Below are positions 1-23,805 of a DNA stretch of 64,000 bases, one piece after another (within the stretch, counting starts at the first letter, position 1; every line of letters starts with the position of its first letter). The translations under genes were made by a program, and so were the position numbers. This stretch comes from Ariolimax columbianus (taxonomy: Eukaryota; Mollusca; Gastropoda; Stylommatophora; Arionidae), in contig JAVGWX010000007.1 of assembly GCA_036924085.1 (NCBI GenBank), forward strand, positions 98,481,141 through 98,545,140, given 5' to 3'. A model generated the notes under the pieces. The model was not told the DNA's origin. It was given only the letters and a program-made list of their open reading frames with translations, and did no database searches.

Positions 1-11518
<11,518 letters not shown>

Positions 11519-11833
11519 TTCAATAACAAATCTAGATCACAGCCAACCCTGCCAACAAAAATATGGGAAGAAATAAGTTGACATATGATGCCAAATAATA
11601 TTAAATATATACAATTCAGGAATGCAATTGAATCAGCAATGAAAGTAACAAGTAAAAATATTTATTCACTTACAAATTATATATATATATAATTAATGCA
11701 GTAATGTAGAAATTGGTAAAGCTGTTAGTGTTAAATAGTGCTGCTCTGGTGTACTGTATTGCATATGATTGATATGAATGATGATTGGTTGATGTTTAAT
11801 CAGTAGGTGAGTAGTCTAGTTGATTAACGTTGT

Positions 11834-12180
11834 GGGGACTCAGTGGTCTGAAGGTAAGGTAGCCGCCTCGGGTGCTGGAGGTCGTGGGTTTGAATCACGA
11901 TGGAGACCTGGATTTTTTTTCACGTGGATCTTCTGGTAAAAATTCCCCTGATCTCTGGGTTGTGAGATTGGACTACCCGTGTTCAGTGTTGAGCACGTTA
12001 AAAATTCCTTGGCAGTTAGAAATTGAAAAGAGTAGGCTTAACGGCCTTTGTCTGGTCCAAATTCAAGTTAAAAATCTACCCAAGTTATTTGTATCTTTCC
12101 TCAAATGGTTTGTTAAGAGCAGCTATAGATGGCGCCTAACTGGCTGCGGGTCTATTTAGGTCTAGTGTTTGAGTCTATTA
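11834..12180 (+). mobile_element. tRNA-derived SINE-like composite (family C)
   Basis: The head actcagtggtctgaaggtaa ... gtgggtttgaatc has box A and B spacing of a tRNA gene (box B one base off consensus). The body, about 250 bp, contains aattccttggcagttag, and the end agagcagctatagatggcgcc ... tctagtgtttgagtctatta is also found at 1650-1830 flanking the LINE fragment and the piggyBac. Two copies in one window show it is a dispersed repeat. Confidence 0.65.
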
Positions 12181-12181
12181 A

Positions 12182-12241
12182 ACCATCCTCCAAGAAACTG
12201 GTTGTATACAGACCCTGTAGAGTCTTCTAAACTAGTATAAG
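12182..12241 (-). repeat. Hairpin repeat H, copy 1
   Basis: Unit aaactggttgtatacagac...gtcttctaaacta forms imperfect inverted arms (aactggttt/aaaccagtt). Related copies are at 12716-12765, 18576-18650 and 45741-45800. Confidence 0.6.
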
Positions 12242-12249
12242 TATGTCAT

Positions 12250-13960
12250 GGTAATTATATTAAAATAACATAAATTAAATGTTAATCACAAAACAATATC
12301 ATATTTGATGATTTGTGAGATCTAAACACAATTAGTGTCAATTAGGGCTATCAGTGTAACTTACATGCACAGTGCTTACATCACAAGTCAAGGAGATAGT
12401 AGTCAGGTAGATCTAAGCAAAACCAATGTGGGAACATGAATAACGTATTAACACATACTATAACTATAGATAGTATTAGTATAGTCACAGTAGTATACTA
12501 GTCTTCTTATATATAATTAATGTAATATAGCATATGGTAAGCTAACGGTACATACAAGTAACTTAGTAACAGTAACACTCACTTGACTATATAGTATAGA
12601 TCTATACTAATTACTCAATTACTATGTCTATAGTATAGCTTCAGACGCAATTGGATGCTGCTGCACGTACATATTACATAGCTTTTAGTTTTAGAGCAGG
12701 CTAATCATGCAACTGGTTGTATACAGACTATGATGATGATTCTAAACCAGTATAAAAATGTTAAAAGTTAAGTAATTTATTTTGGTATTAAAACATATAC
12801 CCAGTATCATAGTACTAATACTATCATAGTCATATAGATAGGCCTCCGCCTAGTGTGTGGCCGTGGGATTATGAAGTTACGACACCACAACTCCACTCAA
12901 TTTCTTCTACCTTTGACTATACTCTAGTTTATAGTTACTACTGAATACTAGTTAAACTAGTGTAATTCAGTAGCTGTGCAACTCAACTTTAACTTACAGT
13001 AAGACTACATGGTCTCTACAGTAGTTGGTCAGTAGTAAACAGTGCAGTGTATGTTATGTATTTTTTGTATTAATAGTAAAAATAGTATAGACTACTTAAA
13101 CTTTAACTACTATAGACTGACTAGTCAGAGTCTTAAGTCTACTTCTAATTAAATTGTAGGGGAAACCCACGATTAATCCATAGTTTACATTATTATACTA
13201 TATAAAACCACGCTGCTTAGTCACGCTATTTCCTTTACTCGCGCCATAGATGACAAATAACAAATTTGATCGATAAATGGCACAAATCTCAAAGATTGTG
13301 ATAAATGTGGTGAACTAAAAAATGCCGGCATCATGACCACGAATAAAGAATTTAATAATACATGTTCTTCATTAATGAAAAAGAGCGGCGGCGAGCTTAC
13401 CTGATACTATAAACACCAATGTAGGATTGTAGCAAGATAATTAGACTTAGTACCATTACATTGGGAAAAGTGTAGTCTATTAGTATTGATATGATACAAT
13501 GATTGAATTCTTAAGACATCTCTGGACAAACTTTACTTTCCAGTCTTTGTTGATAGTAAAATACGAAGAAAACGTGATAGTTTTACATTCCCATACTCTG
13601 AATCAGTCAATGGAGAATTATTATAACAGTTCTGATTATAAAATATAGCCATTAACGAATGAGACACACTAGTAACATCACAATTCATATAAACGTGTTT
13701 GAATTAGTAAATATATCTCCACCTTGAAGTCACGAAACAACGACAATCGTCTCAATGCAACAGGCCTAAGACCATTTTCAGACGAATCCAACATACGGGT
13801 TGTTTGAGTATACAAGGGGGCGCTACATAGTTCAGTTGTGTCTTCCGTGTGAACAGCGCCACTTTCACAGCCATTTCGCTCGATAGGGAAGTACGGCTAC
13901 ACCTTTAATAGGTCAACATGGCTCATTATCTTCTATTTTCTTCCTAAGAATCGATTTCAC
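12250..13960. other. AT-rich noncoding DNA 5' of PAK; possible first exon
   Basis: No protein family is visible. The sequence is unusually dense in short ta/ct/ag words (ctatagta, tagtatac). As the region 5' of PAK it should hold the promoter and noncoding exon. On the minus strand a good donor, cag/gtaagc, lies at 13395-13400, with the exon side above 13401. This is only a candidate for the untranslated first exon. Confidence 0.3.
12716..12765 (-). repeat. Hairpin repeat H, copy 2
   Basis: aactggttgtatacagacta ... attctaaaccagtat; same inverted-arm design as the copy 530 bp upstream. Confidence 0.55.
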
Positions 13961-13989
13961 TGCATTCCAGGCATACTCATAGGTGCTCA

Positions 13990-14818
13990 ATCTCCCTTTC
14001 TCTAAGCAAATTGGGAAGGGTGTGTGTTCTTCTTCTTTCGTTCGCTTGAAAATATTGTCTATATCTGCAATGGTGTCTCTTGTATAAACACTGTCTTTTG
14101 TAGTTCACATACAGGTCCATAAAGTTTGGAGTGCTGATAGTGCATCTGTCAGAAATACTACAGGTTGTGGACTGACATTGATGTTCAACAGTTTCTCAGT
14201 TGCCACCTTGATTGCCTGGATTTCTGCATCATATGTATGACAGAATTTTCCAGTTGGTACTCAGACTGTATCCCTAATCTTGTTTGAGTATTCTATGTAC
14301 ACTCCCGCCCCGCCATTCTTTACTGCATTCTGTGCTGATCCATCGGTATATACTCTGATCCATAGATCGTATGGGTATTTTCCATCCAGAAATCTCAGGG
14401 TCACTGTCCTACGTTGCACACTGTTCTGTTCATCCTTGTCTAGTATTCCTTTCACATTTGTTTGAATGCATACTGCTAGCCCCTGCTCCTCTATCCAAGG
14501 GTTTTGTTCTGGCACAGACTTTAGGAGGATGTCAACTTCAGGTAGATCCATAATTTACCTGCGAGGTCGTTTGGCCTGATGCATAAAACTACTTCTTTTC
14601 AGTCTTCCCATTGCTAAATTTTGAAATATGTCTTTCATTGGATGCAGAGGAACTTTTCTGCCCGTGTTAATATCTTTTGTTGTGGTTTTTACTGCTATAA
14701 CCACCCTGTGGTCTGTGTCGACACATAGGTTTGAAATCGCTCTCGAGTCTCTAACTTTCCTTTTCTCCGCTGTCTTCGTGAGTATGAAATCTATTTGCAC
14801 ATTCCAGTAAACAAACAA
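13990..14818 (-). mobile_element. I-like LINE remnant: endonuclease end joined to RNase H
   Basis: On the minus strand the end of an AP-endonuclease domain (QIDFIL ... SRAISNLCVDTDHRVVIAVK, 14818 down to ~14640) is followed within 100 bp by an RNase H domain (IRVYTDGSAQNAVKNGGAG, then DAEIQAIKVATEKL and FLTDALSALQTL, down to ~14100). The whole reverse transcriptase domain that should lie between them is absent, so this is an internal deletion derivative. Several stops. Confidence 0.8.
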
Positions 14819-15125
14819 ACAAAAACACAGGTGGTTGTCCTAGAAGAGTCAACAGAACAGCGAACTCAAGACTTGACGGGCACACTTGAATGCCCAGCCC
14901 AGTATTTAAAAAAAAATTAATTTTAAAAAAACAACAAAACCCGTTCATGGATACTGGCTCACTAGGTCACCATGAGCAACTAGGCGACAGACCGAATTGT
15001 CAAGCAAGAATGGTTTTACAACAAAGCGATATGTCGGACAACATAATGAGACAAAAAGTCAACATCGGAAGGGGGGGGGGGCGAGGTGCGGCACAATAAA
15101 TTAGCTGGCACCATCCGGCGACTAT

Positions 15126-15358
15126 TAGCTGGCTGTTTTCATCAGGGTCAGCAAACCACAGCAGACCAGGATCTTATTCGGCCTCCACGTGGCTGACTTG
15201 GAAACAGGCTGTGCTATGGTAGTCTGGCTCAAAATTAGAGATCACAGAGGGAAGGCAAACCCAGTCCCCAAAAATGCCATGTTTAAACCAAATGTGTCGG
15301 CCCAAAAGGTTGTGATACAACGCCACAACGTACTTTTCAGGACGGACGCCGAAGAAGA
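15126..15358 (+). mobile_element. Family B SINE, (GAA)-tailed, degraded
   Basis: Matches the body of the element at 37126-37478: cctccacgtgg, aacaggctgtgctatgg, agagggaaggcaaaccc, the core aaatgtgtcggcccaaaagg, then acgccgaagaagaaac. It immediately precedes an I-like LINE remnant in the same orientation. Confidence 0.7.
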
Positions 15359-15479
15359 AACTAATCTCGGATATATGATCGTCTGCAAATGTCAGAATGG
15401 TACAAGAAGCAGGATCCAGTACAATGTTTATCAAATGATAGTCTCTAGCACATTAGTGTGTCATCGTACTCATTTAAGT

Positions 15480-16400
15480 GTGCCTTTAAACTTTTGTGAA
15501 TTTACCACAAGATCAGAAGAATCGATACATGTCTATACTGATGGATCTGCTTTTAAGGCCCCCATTAAAGCGGGATATGAAGTCTACATAGAGTATCCAG
15601 ACAGAACATCTGATGAGCTGTTTTATGCCTGTTGGGAGATATGTTCAAACTATGAGGCAGAAATAACAGCATTAGGAGTAGCTCTTTACCACTTGAGGAC
15701 TTTATTTGATACTTTTCCATCAAACGCTCAATGCATCGTAATCTTCACAAACTCATTATCTGCCCTTCAATCTCTAGAAGATGGCGATCATTGTAAGCCT
15801 GAACTTACCCAAATATCCCTAGATGCGAACCCACTTTTCACGTACCATGAAGTCAGAATAGTTATGAAATGAATCCCTAATCCCTCAAATACACCTGACA
15901 ATGACAAGGCAGACAGACTGGCTAAGAAGGGATAAAGTCAAGAACAACAATACACACCAACAACATTACATTCAGTCAAACAACTACTGAAGACTGTGAA
16001 CAAAGAGGCTTGGCTGAGTAGATGGGAAATACTTGGAAAGAAATCTACAAACATATGGCATCTCAAAACCCCAAGACAACAACAACCTCCTAAAAAAGAG
16101 AGACAAAAACGCCGTTTTCCGACTTCGCACTCAGCACATACAACTTAACAGTCACTCGAACAGAACATACTCCGTTATGAGACGATTTATATCCATTAAG
16201 ATCAAGCATTTTTTGTGTGGCGATTTTCCTGTAAAATTCTGTTGCTGCCCTAAGACATCAATAGGCGTAATGGTCGCTGACTGTTTTATACGTCATTGTT
16301 CAAAGGGAAAAAAAACATTGAAGCCAGAAATGAGTACTTGGCCTTTCCTTGGTGGAGCTAGAATCGTAACACAATACCTACGCTAGAAATGGATGAGAGA
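15480..16400 (+). mobile_element. I-like LINE remnant: RNase H and C-terminus
   Basis: RNase H motifs in order: VYTDGSAFKAPIKAG, NYEAEITALGVALYHL, IFTNSLSALQSL (the third acidic residue reads N, not D) and, after a stop, NDKADRLAKKG. Beyond it the frame decays with several stops around NTWKEIYKHM. It belongs to the I clade but to a different subfamily from the 39-kb and 48-kb copies. Confidence 0.8.
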
Positions 16401-16404
16401 GTGT

Positions 16405-16810
16405 TGTCGCGAAGGTCGTCACTGCTTGGTGTTTATGACAGTCGTTTTAGATGCTACTAGAACCATGCACATCACTTCTTCTTTAGTCATCTTTTACGAC
16501 TTTCATGAAAGGTTGCAGTAGAACTGTACGTTACTCCTTGAGATCCACAGATACGCAAGCAATTATACAGAATAAGCAAATTAATGCATTTCTTCTTTTT
16601 AATCCGGAGGAGACATTATATAAGTACCTTAGTGATAATTAGTCCATTTTCAGTCATGTAGTAGCTCGATACTGAGTTTTTAATTTTGCTTTTCCTTGTG
16701 GTGCTGTTTTTTTGTACTTTTCTGTGTTGCATGAGCTTATTTTCGCCCAGTCTGAGTTAGTTCATCAGGTTGTATCTCCATTTGGATCGGTCTGCAGCTA
16801 TGTCTTCCCA
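16405..16810. other. No gene seen
   Basis: Between LINE remnants. The right part (from ~16700) is probably the 3' region of the minus-strand LINE below. No other structure recognised. Confidence 0.4.
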
Positions 16811-18500
16811 GGATGGCATATCCATATCCAAATTCTTCATGTCCCACTTACATGCGTCTTTGAACCTCAGATGTCAGATCCATATCCAGAGCCTTCATGT
16901 CCCACTTACATGCGTCTTTGAACCTCAGATGTCAGATCCATATCCAGAGCCTTCATGTCCCACTTACATGCGTCTTTGAACCTCAGATGTCAGATCCATA
17001 CCCAGAGCCTTCATGTCCCACTTACATGCGTCTTTGAACCGCAGATGTCAGATCCATATCCAGAGCCTTCATGTCCCACTTACATGCGTCTTTGAACCTC
17101 AGATGTCAGATCCATATCCAGAACCTTCATGTCCCACTTACATGCGTCTTTGAACCTCAGATGTGGTTGGCCAGCTGTTCTTTTACACCACACCAGCTGC
17201 CCATAGAGAATATCTTTGGCGATGCGACCGTCTTCTGTGCGACGAACATGACCAAGCCATCGCAGTCTTCGTTAGCGAAGGAGGTGTACATATTTGGAAG
17301 ACTGGTGCGAGAATTCACCTCCGCATTTGTCACCCTGCCTCTCCATGAGACGATAGGGATGCATCTAAGGCGCCGTAGGTGAAAGGTGTTGCGCCTTTGG
17401 TCTTGTTTGGCATATGTTGTCCACGTTTCGTTCCCATACGAGAAAATATGGCAGCAGCTTTGCCAATGCGATTGCCTATTTCGAGGTCTAGGGAGATCTG
17501 ATTGATGTGGAACCCTAGGTAAACGAACTGGTCCACAGTTGCCAGTTCGTAGTTGTCGATAGTGATGGTTGGAGTGAGATCTACGTCTTGTCCCAGCACA
17601 TTTGTTTTATTACGACTTATTGTAAAGCCGAAATCTTTGCACACCTGTGAGAAGCGATCTATCAATCTCTGGCGTTCCGGCTGACTGTGAGTAACAATTG
17701 CAGCTTCATCGGCAAATAACAAGTCCCTGACAGTAACTTCCCTGATCTAGGTTTTATCTTTGAGTCTCGCAATATTAATTAGATGGCCACCCGATCTAGT
17801 GTGAAGGCAAATCCCTCATGCTGCATTACCAAATGCGTGCTTCAGTTCCAGTGCAACAAAAAAAAAGAAAAAAAAAAAAGATTCGTAATAGTGTCGGAGC
17901 CAGGACGCAGCCTTGTTTAACACCACCGGGGATACTGAATGACTGTGATGCCTTATTATCGAATTAGACTGTCCCTTTAATATTTTCATGAAATGACACT
18001 ATTAGTTTGTTGGGACAGCTATTTTTGAGAGGATATTGAAAAGTCCAGTCCTACTAAGTCGAATGCTTTTTGTTATGTCGATGAAAGCAACGTAAAAAAA
18101 ATTGTTCTGCTCGCATGACTTTTCTTGTACCTGCTGTATGAGAAGATGGTGTCATTAGTTGATCTTCCAGATCGGAGTCCACATTGTGGCCCAGGATACA
18201 TGCGCACTGTCCGTGTGTGTAGTCGCAGTAAGATCACTCTGGCAAAGATGTTGCCGTAAAAATCTTTGAATCCCTAATATCTTGAGGTATGATGGCCTTT
18301 TTCTAACTTTGGCATAGTAGTAAATGTAGCGGCACACCTTTACAGTGTTTGATCAGGGCAGATGAGATTCCGTCGCTGCCTACTGCTCTGTCCAGGACCA
18401 AGTTGTCCATAACTGTTTTGAGATCTTCTACAGATGGTTCGACGTCTTGTTCCTCATATTCTAGGATAGGCCTGAATATCATCAATGAATGTGGCGCAGT
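16700..18500 (-). mobile_element. LINE remnant with RT motifs LFADE and YLGF (RTE-like)
   Basis: Minus-strand pieces in order: PSVEDLKTVMDNLV ... AVGSDGIS (18480-18310), a gap with frameshifts, then LFADEAAIVTHSQPERQRLI (from ~17720) and TITIDNYELATVDQFVYLG, IGKAAAIFSRM. This matches the RT palm and thumb of a common molluscan endonuclease-RT element. A second copy lies at 57430-58410. Nonfunctional. Confidence 0.85.
16813..17164. repeat. 58-bp tandem repeat, six copies, from a LINE C-terminus
   Basis: The word cttcatgtcccacttacatg recurs at 16835, 16893, 16951, 17009, 17067 and 17125, spacing exactly 58 bp. The minus strand encodes RFKDACKWDMKALDMDL, a piece of the C-terminal region of the LINE that adjoins it, so the array arose by tandem duplication within the element. 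Confidence 0.94.
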
Positions 18501-18575
18501 AGCGAAGAGTGATGATAATTTTAGGTAAGTTGAGTCGTCTTCATTCTTTCTTTTCGCTTGTGTCCTGCTTGAGTC

Positions 18576-18650
18576 TTTCTTAACTTAACTTAACGTCTTT
18601 GTACTGGTTTAGAAGACTATGCAGAATATGTAGACAACCAGTTTCATTTA
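18576..18650 (+). repeat. Hairpin repeat H, copy 3, next to a CR1 3' end
   Basis: ttcttaacttaac ... actggtttagaagactatg ... agacaaccagtttcatttac. The same order (cttaacttaac, arm, arm, catttac) occurs at 45730-45803. Confidence 0.65.
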
Positions 18651-18651
18651 C

Positions 18652-20230
18652 ATCACTTTGCTCTAAAAACTATGCGCATCCAATATATTCTTAAATATAT
18701 TAACTGCCCCTGCCTCCACTACCTCCCGTGGCAATGCATTCCTAGCATTCACCACTCTCTGACTACAAAGATATTTCATAATATCTGATCTGGACATCCC
18801 TTTAGTTAATTTGTAGCTATGTCCTCTTGTTCTTGTGGGCGGCTGTATTTTTAAAAACTTGTTATAGTCAAATTTATCCATTCCTCCGATCATCTTATAA
18901 ACCTGTAATAAGTAACCTCGAATTCTTTTCTCTTCTAGACACTGTAGGCCGGCTTTACTCTTTCCTCTAACTGTAATTCTGGAATCCCACTATCAGCTTT
19001 GTTGCTCCTTTTTGCATTCTTCCCAGCATGTTTATATCCCCTCTATGATAAGGATTCCACACCTGTACACTGTTCTCCAATCTAGGTCTAACTAATGCTT
19101 TATACAGTTTGACTGTCACTTCCTTGCTCCTATGTTTAATATTTACTTTTATCATACCTAACATTGCATTTGCCTTTTTCACTGCTGCCTGAACTTTCTC
19201 ACTCACCTTACCTGTATGATCTTTTATAACCACAAGGTCCCTTTCCTTATCTATCTTTCTAACATTGTTCTCTCCCATTCTGTAATTATGTTCCATATTG
19301 GCTATACCCATGTGGATGACTGTACATTTATCTACATTAAACTCCATTTTCCAGCTTACAGACCCTTCTCGAATTTTATCTAAATTCGATCTAAATATAT
19401 CCACTTCTGCTTTAGATGAGACACGACTGCATAGTCAATCACCGGTCTATAATTTGCTGGATATGATTTTTTGCCCGTTTGAATAAGGGGATCACTCCTG
19501 CATCTTTCCAATCCCGTGGAACAATCCATTTTGCAAGTGATTGAGAACATAATATAGCCAATGGTTTTGCGAGTTGGTCAGTAATTTCAAACAGCAATTT
19601 TGATCTGGACATTTATCTACTTTCTACCCCTCCAACTTTTAAAAAATCATTTCCTCTGTAATACAGATTGGTCTGAATCCCGCCGTATCCATGTGTCTTT
19701 GAAAAATATCTAAAGGCTCTGGGATCTTGGAGCAGTCCTCTTTTGTGTAGACTGTGCAAAAGTACTGATTGGGTAGATTAGCTGCCTCCTTATTCTCACT
19801 TTCTATTTTCCCTGTACTGTGTATGAGAAGGCCTACTTTGTCTATTTCTAACATAAGAAAAGAAGCTTTTACTATCAGTTTTGATCCTTTGGGCAAGTTT
19901 TTTTTCGAAGTATTTTTGCTGTTTTATTCACTTTCTGAGCTATGTTCTGCTTGTCCAAATATTTTAAATATGTTTCTTTTGATTTACCTGCCTCTATATA
20001 TTTGTTCCATGCTTCATTTTTAGCTCTTCTACATTTAACTACATATCTAGCTATCCACTTTTTTACGCTTGGGGGTTACATCCCTACATGGAACACATTC
20101 CTCTTTTAGCGTTTCTATAACTGTTTTAAAACTCTCCCACTCTTGCTAAACATATATTCTTCCTACAATATCTTTCAAAATTATGTGACTCGCTGCCTCT
20201 TTCATCCTCTTAACATTTGCCTTGTAGTAG
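18652..20230 (-). mobile_element. CR1/L2-like LINE, internally deleted copy
   Basis: Minus strand: an N-terminal RT region (KIESENKEAANLPNQYF, ITEEMIF, 19896 down to ~19640), pieces of GVIPLFK near 19490, then from 19420 VDIFRSNLDKIREG, VSWKMEFNVDKCTVIHMG, ALVRPRLENSVQVWNPYHRGDI and RTRGHSYKLTKG down to 18660. Comparison with the copy at 48407-53435 shows that about 470 bp, including the FADD active-site region, is missing at ~19435. 3' end shared with 47642. Confidence 0.88.
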
Positions 20231-20575
20231 CCAGATAATGAAGAGGTTTCTTGACCGGGCCCTAGAATATGCTTCGTACACGGAAAGCTATACTGCTTCT
20301 GTTATTTCTGCTATAATGTCCTTGTTTCCACTGTATCTGCATACGTTGCTTTCTGAGGGATACTATCTGATGTTTGACATGCCACGTGGCCGAAACATTT
20401 GGTTTGTATGTCTCTTGATGAGTTCTAGCACTGATGCGCTACCTACTTGTCACCTAATATCTTCGTTTCTTATTCTATCCATTCTTGTTGCTCCACGCAT
20501 TCTGCGCAAGCATTTAATCTCCGTTGCTACAATGCAGAGTCTTGAATATAAAGGGACATAATCCTATACCAGTAA
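20217..20575 (-). mobile_element. LINE RT C-terminal remnant
   Basis: Minus-strand frames contain FGHVACQTSD and IPQKATY, with ECVEQQEWIE before it, matching the ...RRLNACE...KCFGHVARQTSD...PQKA... region of RTE-type ORFs. Many stops. Confidence 0.5.
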
Positions 20576-20579
20576 CGGC

Positions 20580-21370
20580 AGTGGTAAAATTGCTTGCTTT
20601 TTGTTCACACTCAACAGCCAGTCATCAAATCTACTAAACATGCAGATATGTATATGCAGAATTTAAAAAAATACAACTGCTGTACTTTAAAATGGATAGT
20701 ATTTGTTGTGTACGTATGCAAACACACCTATATTTTGCAAATGCTTATAAATTCAAATTCCCACTACTAATTTTCGAATAATGACATCAGTATTGGAAAG
20801 GCTGACGCCAGCTTGCATCTGGCTTACAACCCCCCCCCCCCCCCCCACCCAAATCCACAGAAATCTCCGGTTTTCTAGTTGAAATAACATCACCTGGAAC
20901 ACTATGACCTACTTTAATCCACGGAGTTCAATTTCTCACGGAACCCTTATTGAATCGTTCATTTTATGCAAATGCATGTCTTCTATAATTCTTCAAAACA
21001 CGTTTTGGGATAGCTCAGCCTATCCTGTCTATTCTAAAGCTTTGCTACTGGATGTATGAATAGAGCTCAGTAGTGCTCTACCCATCGCTCTATCTACCTT
21101 CCTTTGTCAGTTATTTTCTCGCCACTGATGGATTTGAACAGCCCTGTCTTCATGTGCACGAGACCAATAACTTTTTAAAATATGCCATCGTGCATTTCTC
21201 TTATATTTCCTGTTTGTTCCACAGTCTGTATGTTTTCACTGAGTTGGAGCCAGTACGTATTTGCACAACTCCTATTTTCAGACTAAACACCAACGTAAGG
21301 GTTTATGGATGCAGCAATGATCCAAACAATCACAGCAATGTCAGCAGCTTGATCTGATTCTTGTGAGGAT
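20580..21370. other. No gene seen; C homopolymer
   Basis: A run of 17 C at 20830-20846 is flanked by AT-rich DNA. No coding or repeat identity otherwise. Confidence 0.5.
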
Positions 21371-21374
21371 GTCT

Positions 21375-21835
21375 TCTCAAATATGTTCTACTCACACGCT
21401 CCTACTATAGTGCAGACTGTGATACAAAACCATGAGCTTGTTCGCTGTAAAATCAAATTGCAACCAAGAAAGTTGTATCACACCAAACATGAAGGTAAAC
21501 CACGCATCGACACGAGCAAAATGTCAGATCCTGCGCTGATCAATCGCTTAACGACGCCTTCGAGGAAGCTCAGAATTCCAGAAGGTAGCACCATGGTTTC
21601 AGAAACCTTAAAACAATTTCGAACCAACTTCCACAATACCGCTTTTGCGCTTGCTATCTTAGGGAAAAAACACTGTAAAATTAAATGACTGGTTCGAAGC
21701 TAAGCCCAAAATAAATGATATGACAATAATGACACCCATAATCGAGTCAAAGGACTCTGCTCTTATTAAATACAAGTACAAGTGCATTCCCAATGCAGTT
21801 ACTCTGCAATCTATAAAAATCTGCCAGGAACCAAG
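21375..21835 (+). mobile_element. LINE remnant: region between endonuclease and RT
   Basis: Plus strand reads KPRIDTSKMSDPALINRLT ... AFALAILGKK, then DWFEAKPKINDMT and PIIESKDSALIKYKYKC, the linker with FGKK..DWFEA typical of molluscan endonuclease-RT LINEs. It ends in the TA microsatellite. Confidence 0.75.
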
Positions 21836-21837
21836 TT

Positions 21838-21841
<4 letters not shown>

Positions 21842-21914
<73 letters not shown>
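21842..21914. repeat. (TA)n microsatellite
   Basis: About 73 bp of uninterrupted alternating AT. Confidence 0.98.
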
Positions 21915-22407
21915 GATACTTTGCATTCGAGCATACTGGATTAGATAACTGCACCGCCGAATGTTTAAACATATTTCCAATGTGTCAAGAAGATGAACAC
22001 ATTTGAGAAACGCTGTTCTACGTAATCCTGCTGACTCACGTACCTGGCATATCATGGACGGATAACTCTGATCTAAAGAAACAATCAAAGTGTGTTTTCG
22101 ATCAGCAGTGATCAGATAAAGCTCAGAAACACCAATGATTATAATGTCCAACATTTGTCGAAGTCAAGAACATTGTCCCCACGAACCTAATTGTATCTGT
22201 TAACTAGCTGATGCCGCGTGTATACTTTTTTAGGGGGTTTATTTTGTTGGATTTTTGATTGATTTTATCTAGATATAATTATTAATATATCTTATCTATC
22301 TATTCTATCAATCACTCACCGTGTCACAGTCACACAATGCGTGTGTGTTTGAACAATTTACTGGTGTGATAAATTGTTCTAAAACACAAGCTCGGTAACT
22401 CTCCACC

Positions 22408-22650
22408 ATGCAGCTTGTGAAGCGTTTAGTATATGGGACATTAGCTTCTTCTAATCACATTGTTAAAAATAGAAGCATACATTCTTTGACGAAAATAGAT
22501 TCTGCGAATACGAACAACCACAGGAGGGTACGAGTAGCCAAGTTATCATCTCGACCTCGTAGTATGATCAACAGTTTGAGGAACTGCTATTCTGTCGCAA
22601 GCTCACAAGTGTTGCCTTGGCTGGAAGAAGACAATTCAGCTAAATACAAG
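22408..22650 (+). CDS. Candidate first coding exon, mitochondrial-presequence-like; gene unknown
   Basis: ATG in a strong context (ctccaccATG) opens an 81-codon frame ending at a donor, aaatacaag/gtagtg, in phase 0. The product (MQLVKRLVYGTLASSNHIVK...) is rich in Arg, Lys, Ser and Asn, with no acidic residue in the first 30, like a mitochondrial targeting peptide. The next recognisable exon on the strand is the MOCS1 exon at 27446, whose acceptor is also phase 0. MOCS1 products are mitochondrial, so this may be MOCS1 exon 1, but no MOCS1 homology is visible and it could be another gene or chance. Confidence 0.35.
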
Positions 22651-22980
22651 GTAGTGCACATGTTTTGCAGCATTAGCGAAATATCTGGAAACCTAAAAGT
22701 CTATTTGTTCTATGTTTAGTATATTGGGTTTGCTATTGGAGTATTTAATACACTTTATCAAGTACAGTATGACATACATATGGTGTCCTGACCTGTGGGT
22801 GTGCTTGCAGAATACCACTGTATCACTAGGAACCACAAATAAGTTTTTAAATGTGTGTTATTATAAGCAGTTCCCTCCTTCCATACACAAAATAATTAAT
22901 TCATACTATACCTAAAATATAAAAGTAAATACAGTTGCATAGCAGATAGTGCCATCAAGGATGAAGTATTATACATATAT

Positions 22981-23805
22981 CTTCTTCATACGCTGTCAGC
23001 CGTCAACTTAAATTTGAAGAAAGCAGCAGTCATCCTAAGGCTGTTGACACTGCCATAGAGCTTGTCTAGTGTTGGCACAAGTGATGGGCACATGTGCTTT
23101 CTCTGGTTCTTGAATGTCAGGCAATTTTGTAGCAGATGTTCAGGGGTATTCGTCAGTAGCACCTATCTTGAATCTTCATTTTATCTAATAGATGGTACCT
23201 CAGTCTGTTATGGCCTGTGCAGAGTCTGAAGACCACTACCTGTTTTCTTCTGTTCAACTGGTAATAAGCATCATTTTTTGTGTAGCCAGAATGTTCTGGT
23301 TCCTATTTGTCCATGTATCTGGCTCTAATAAACTTTTTTGACTTTTCGTAGGTCACACTAGAATATGGTTGTTTTAACCTTCCACCTTCTTCTGCCAGTT
23401 TGTCTGCCTCCTCGTTGCCTTGAATTTTACAGTGGGATAAGACCAACTGTACCACGATTGTTTTGGGTGTGGGCTTCTGTCATATTTGACAGAGTACTGA
23501 TCTTAAATCATTTAGTCATGTATTTTTCTGGCTCTTTAGTGCTGTTACCACAGACAGGGCATCTGTAAAAAAGACTACATGGCTTTCATTACTATCACCT
23601 GTCAACATTGCTTCTACTGCAGCTTTCAATGCCTCTGCTCTGAAATTGCTTGAGAAAATTCCTGTTGCTACTGATAGGCTCGGGAATACCCTGTTAGGCT
23701 CGGGAATACCCCTCCGCCTCCATTTTCTGTTGTATTTGTTGCAGAACCGTCAGTGTAAACATGGGTCCAGTCAGTGCTTGGGTAGTGTTTCTCTATGTAT
23801 CCTAG
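22981..23805 (-). mobile_element. I-like LINE, 5'-truncated copy with RNase H
   Basis: Minus strand: TDWTHVYTDGSATNTTENGGGG (RNase H first motif) near 23790, continuing through the decayed RNase H and C-terminal region to the 3' end with acagcctagg ... cgtatgaagaag. Same family as 39084 and 48528. Target duplications are obscured by TA-rich flanks. Confidence 0.88.
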
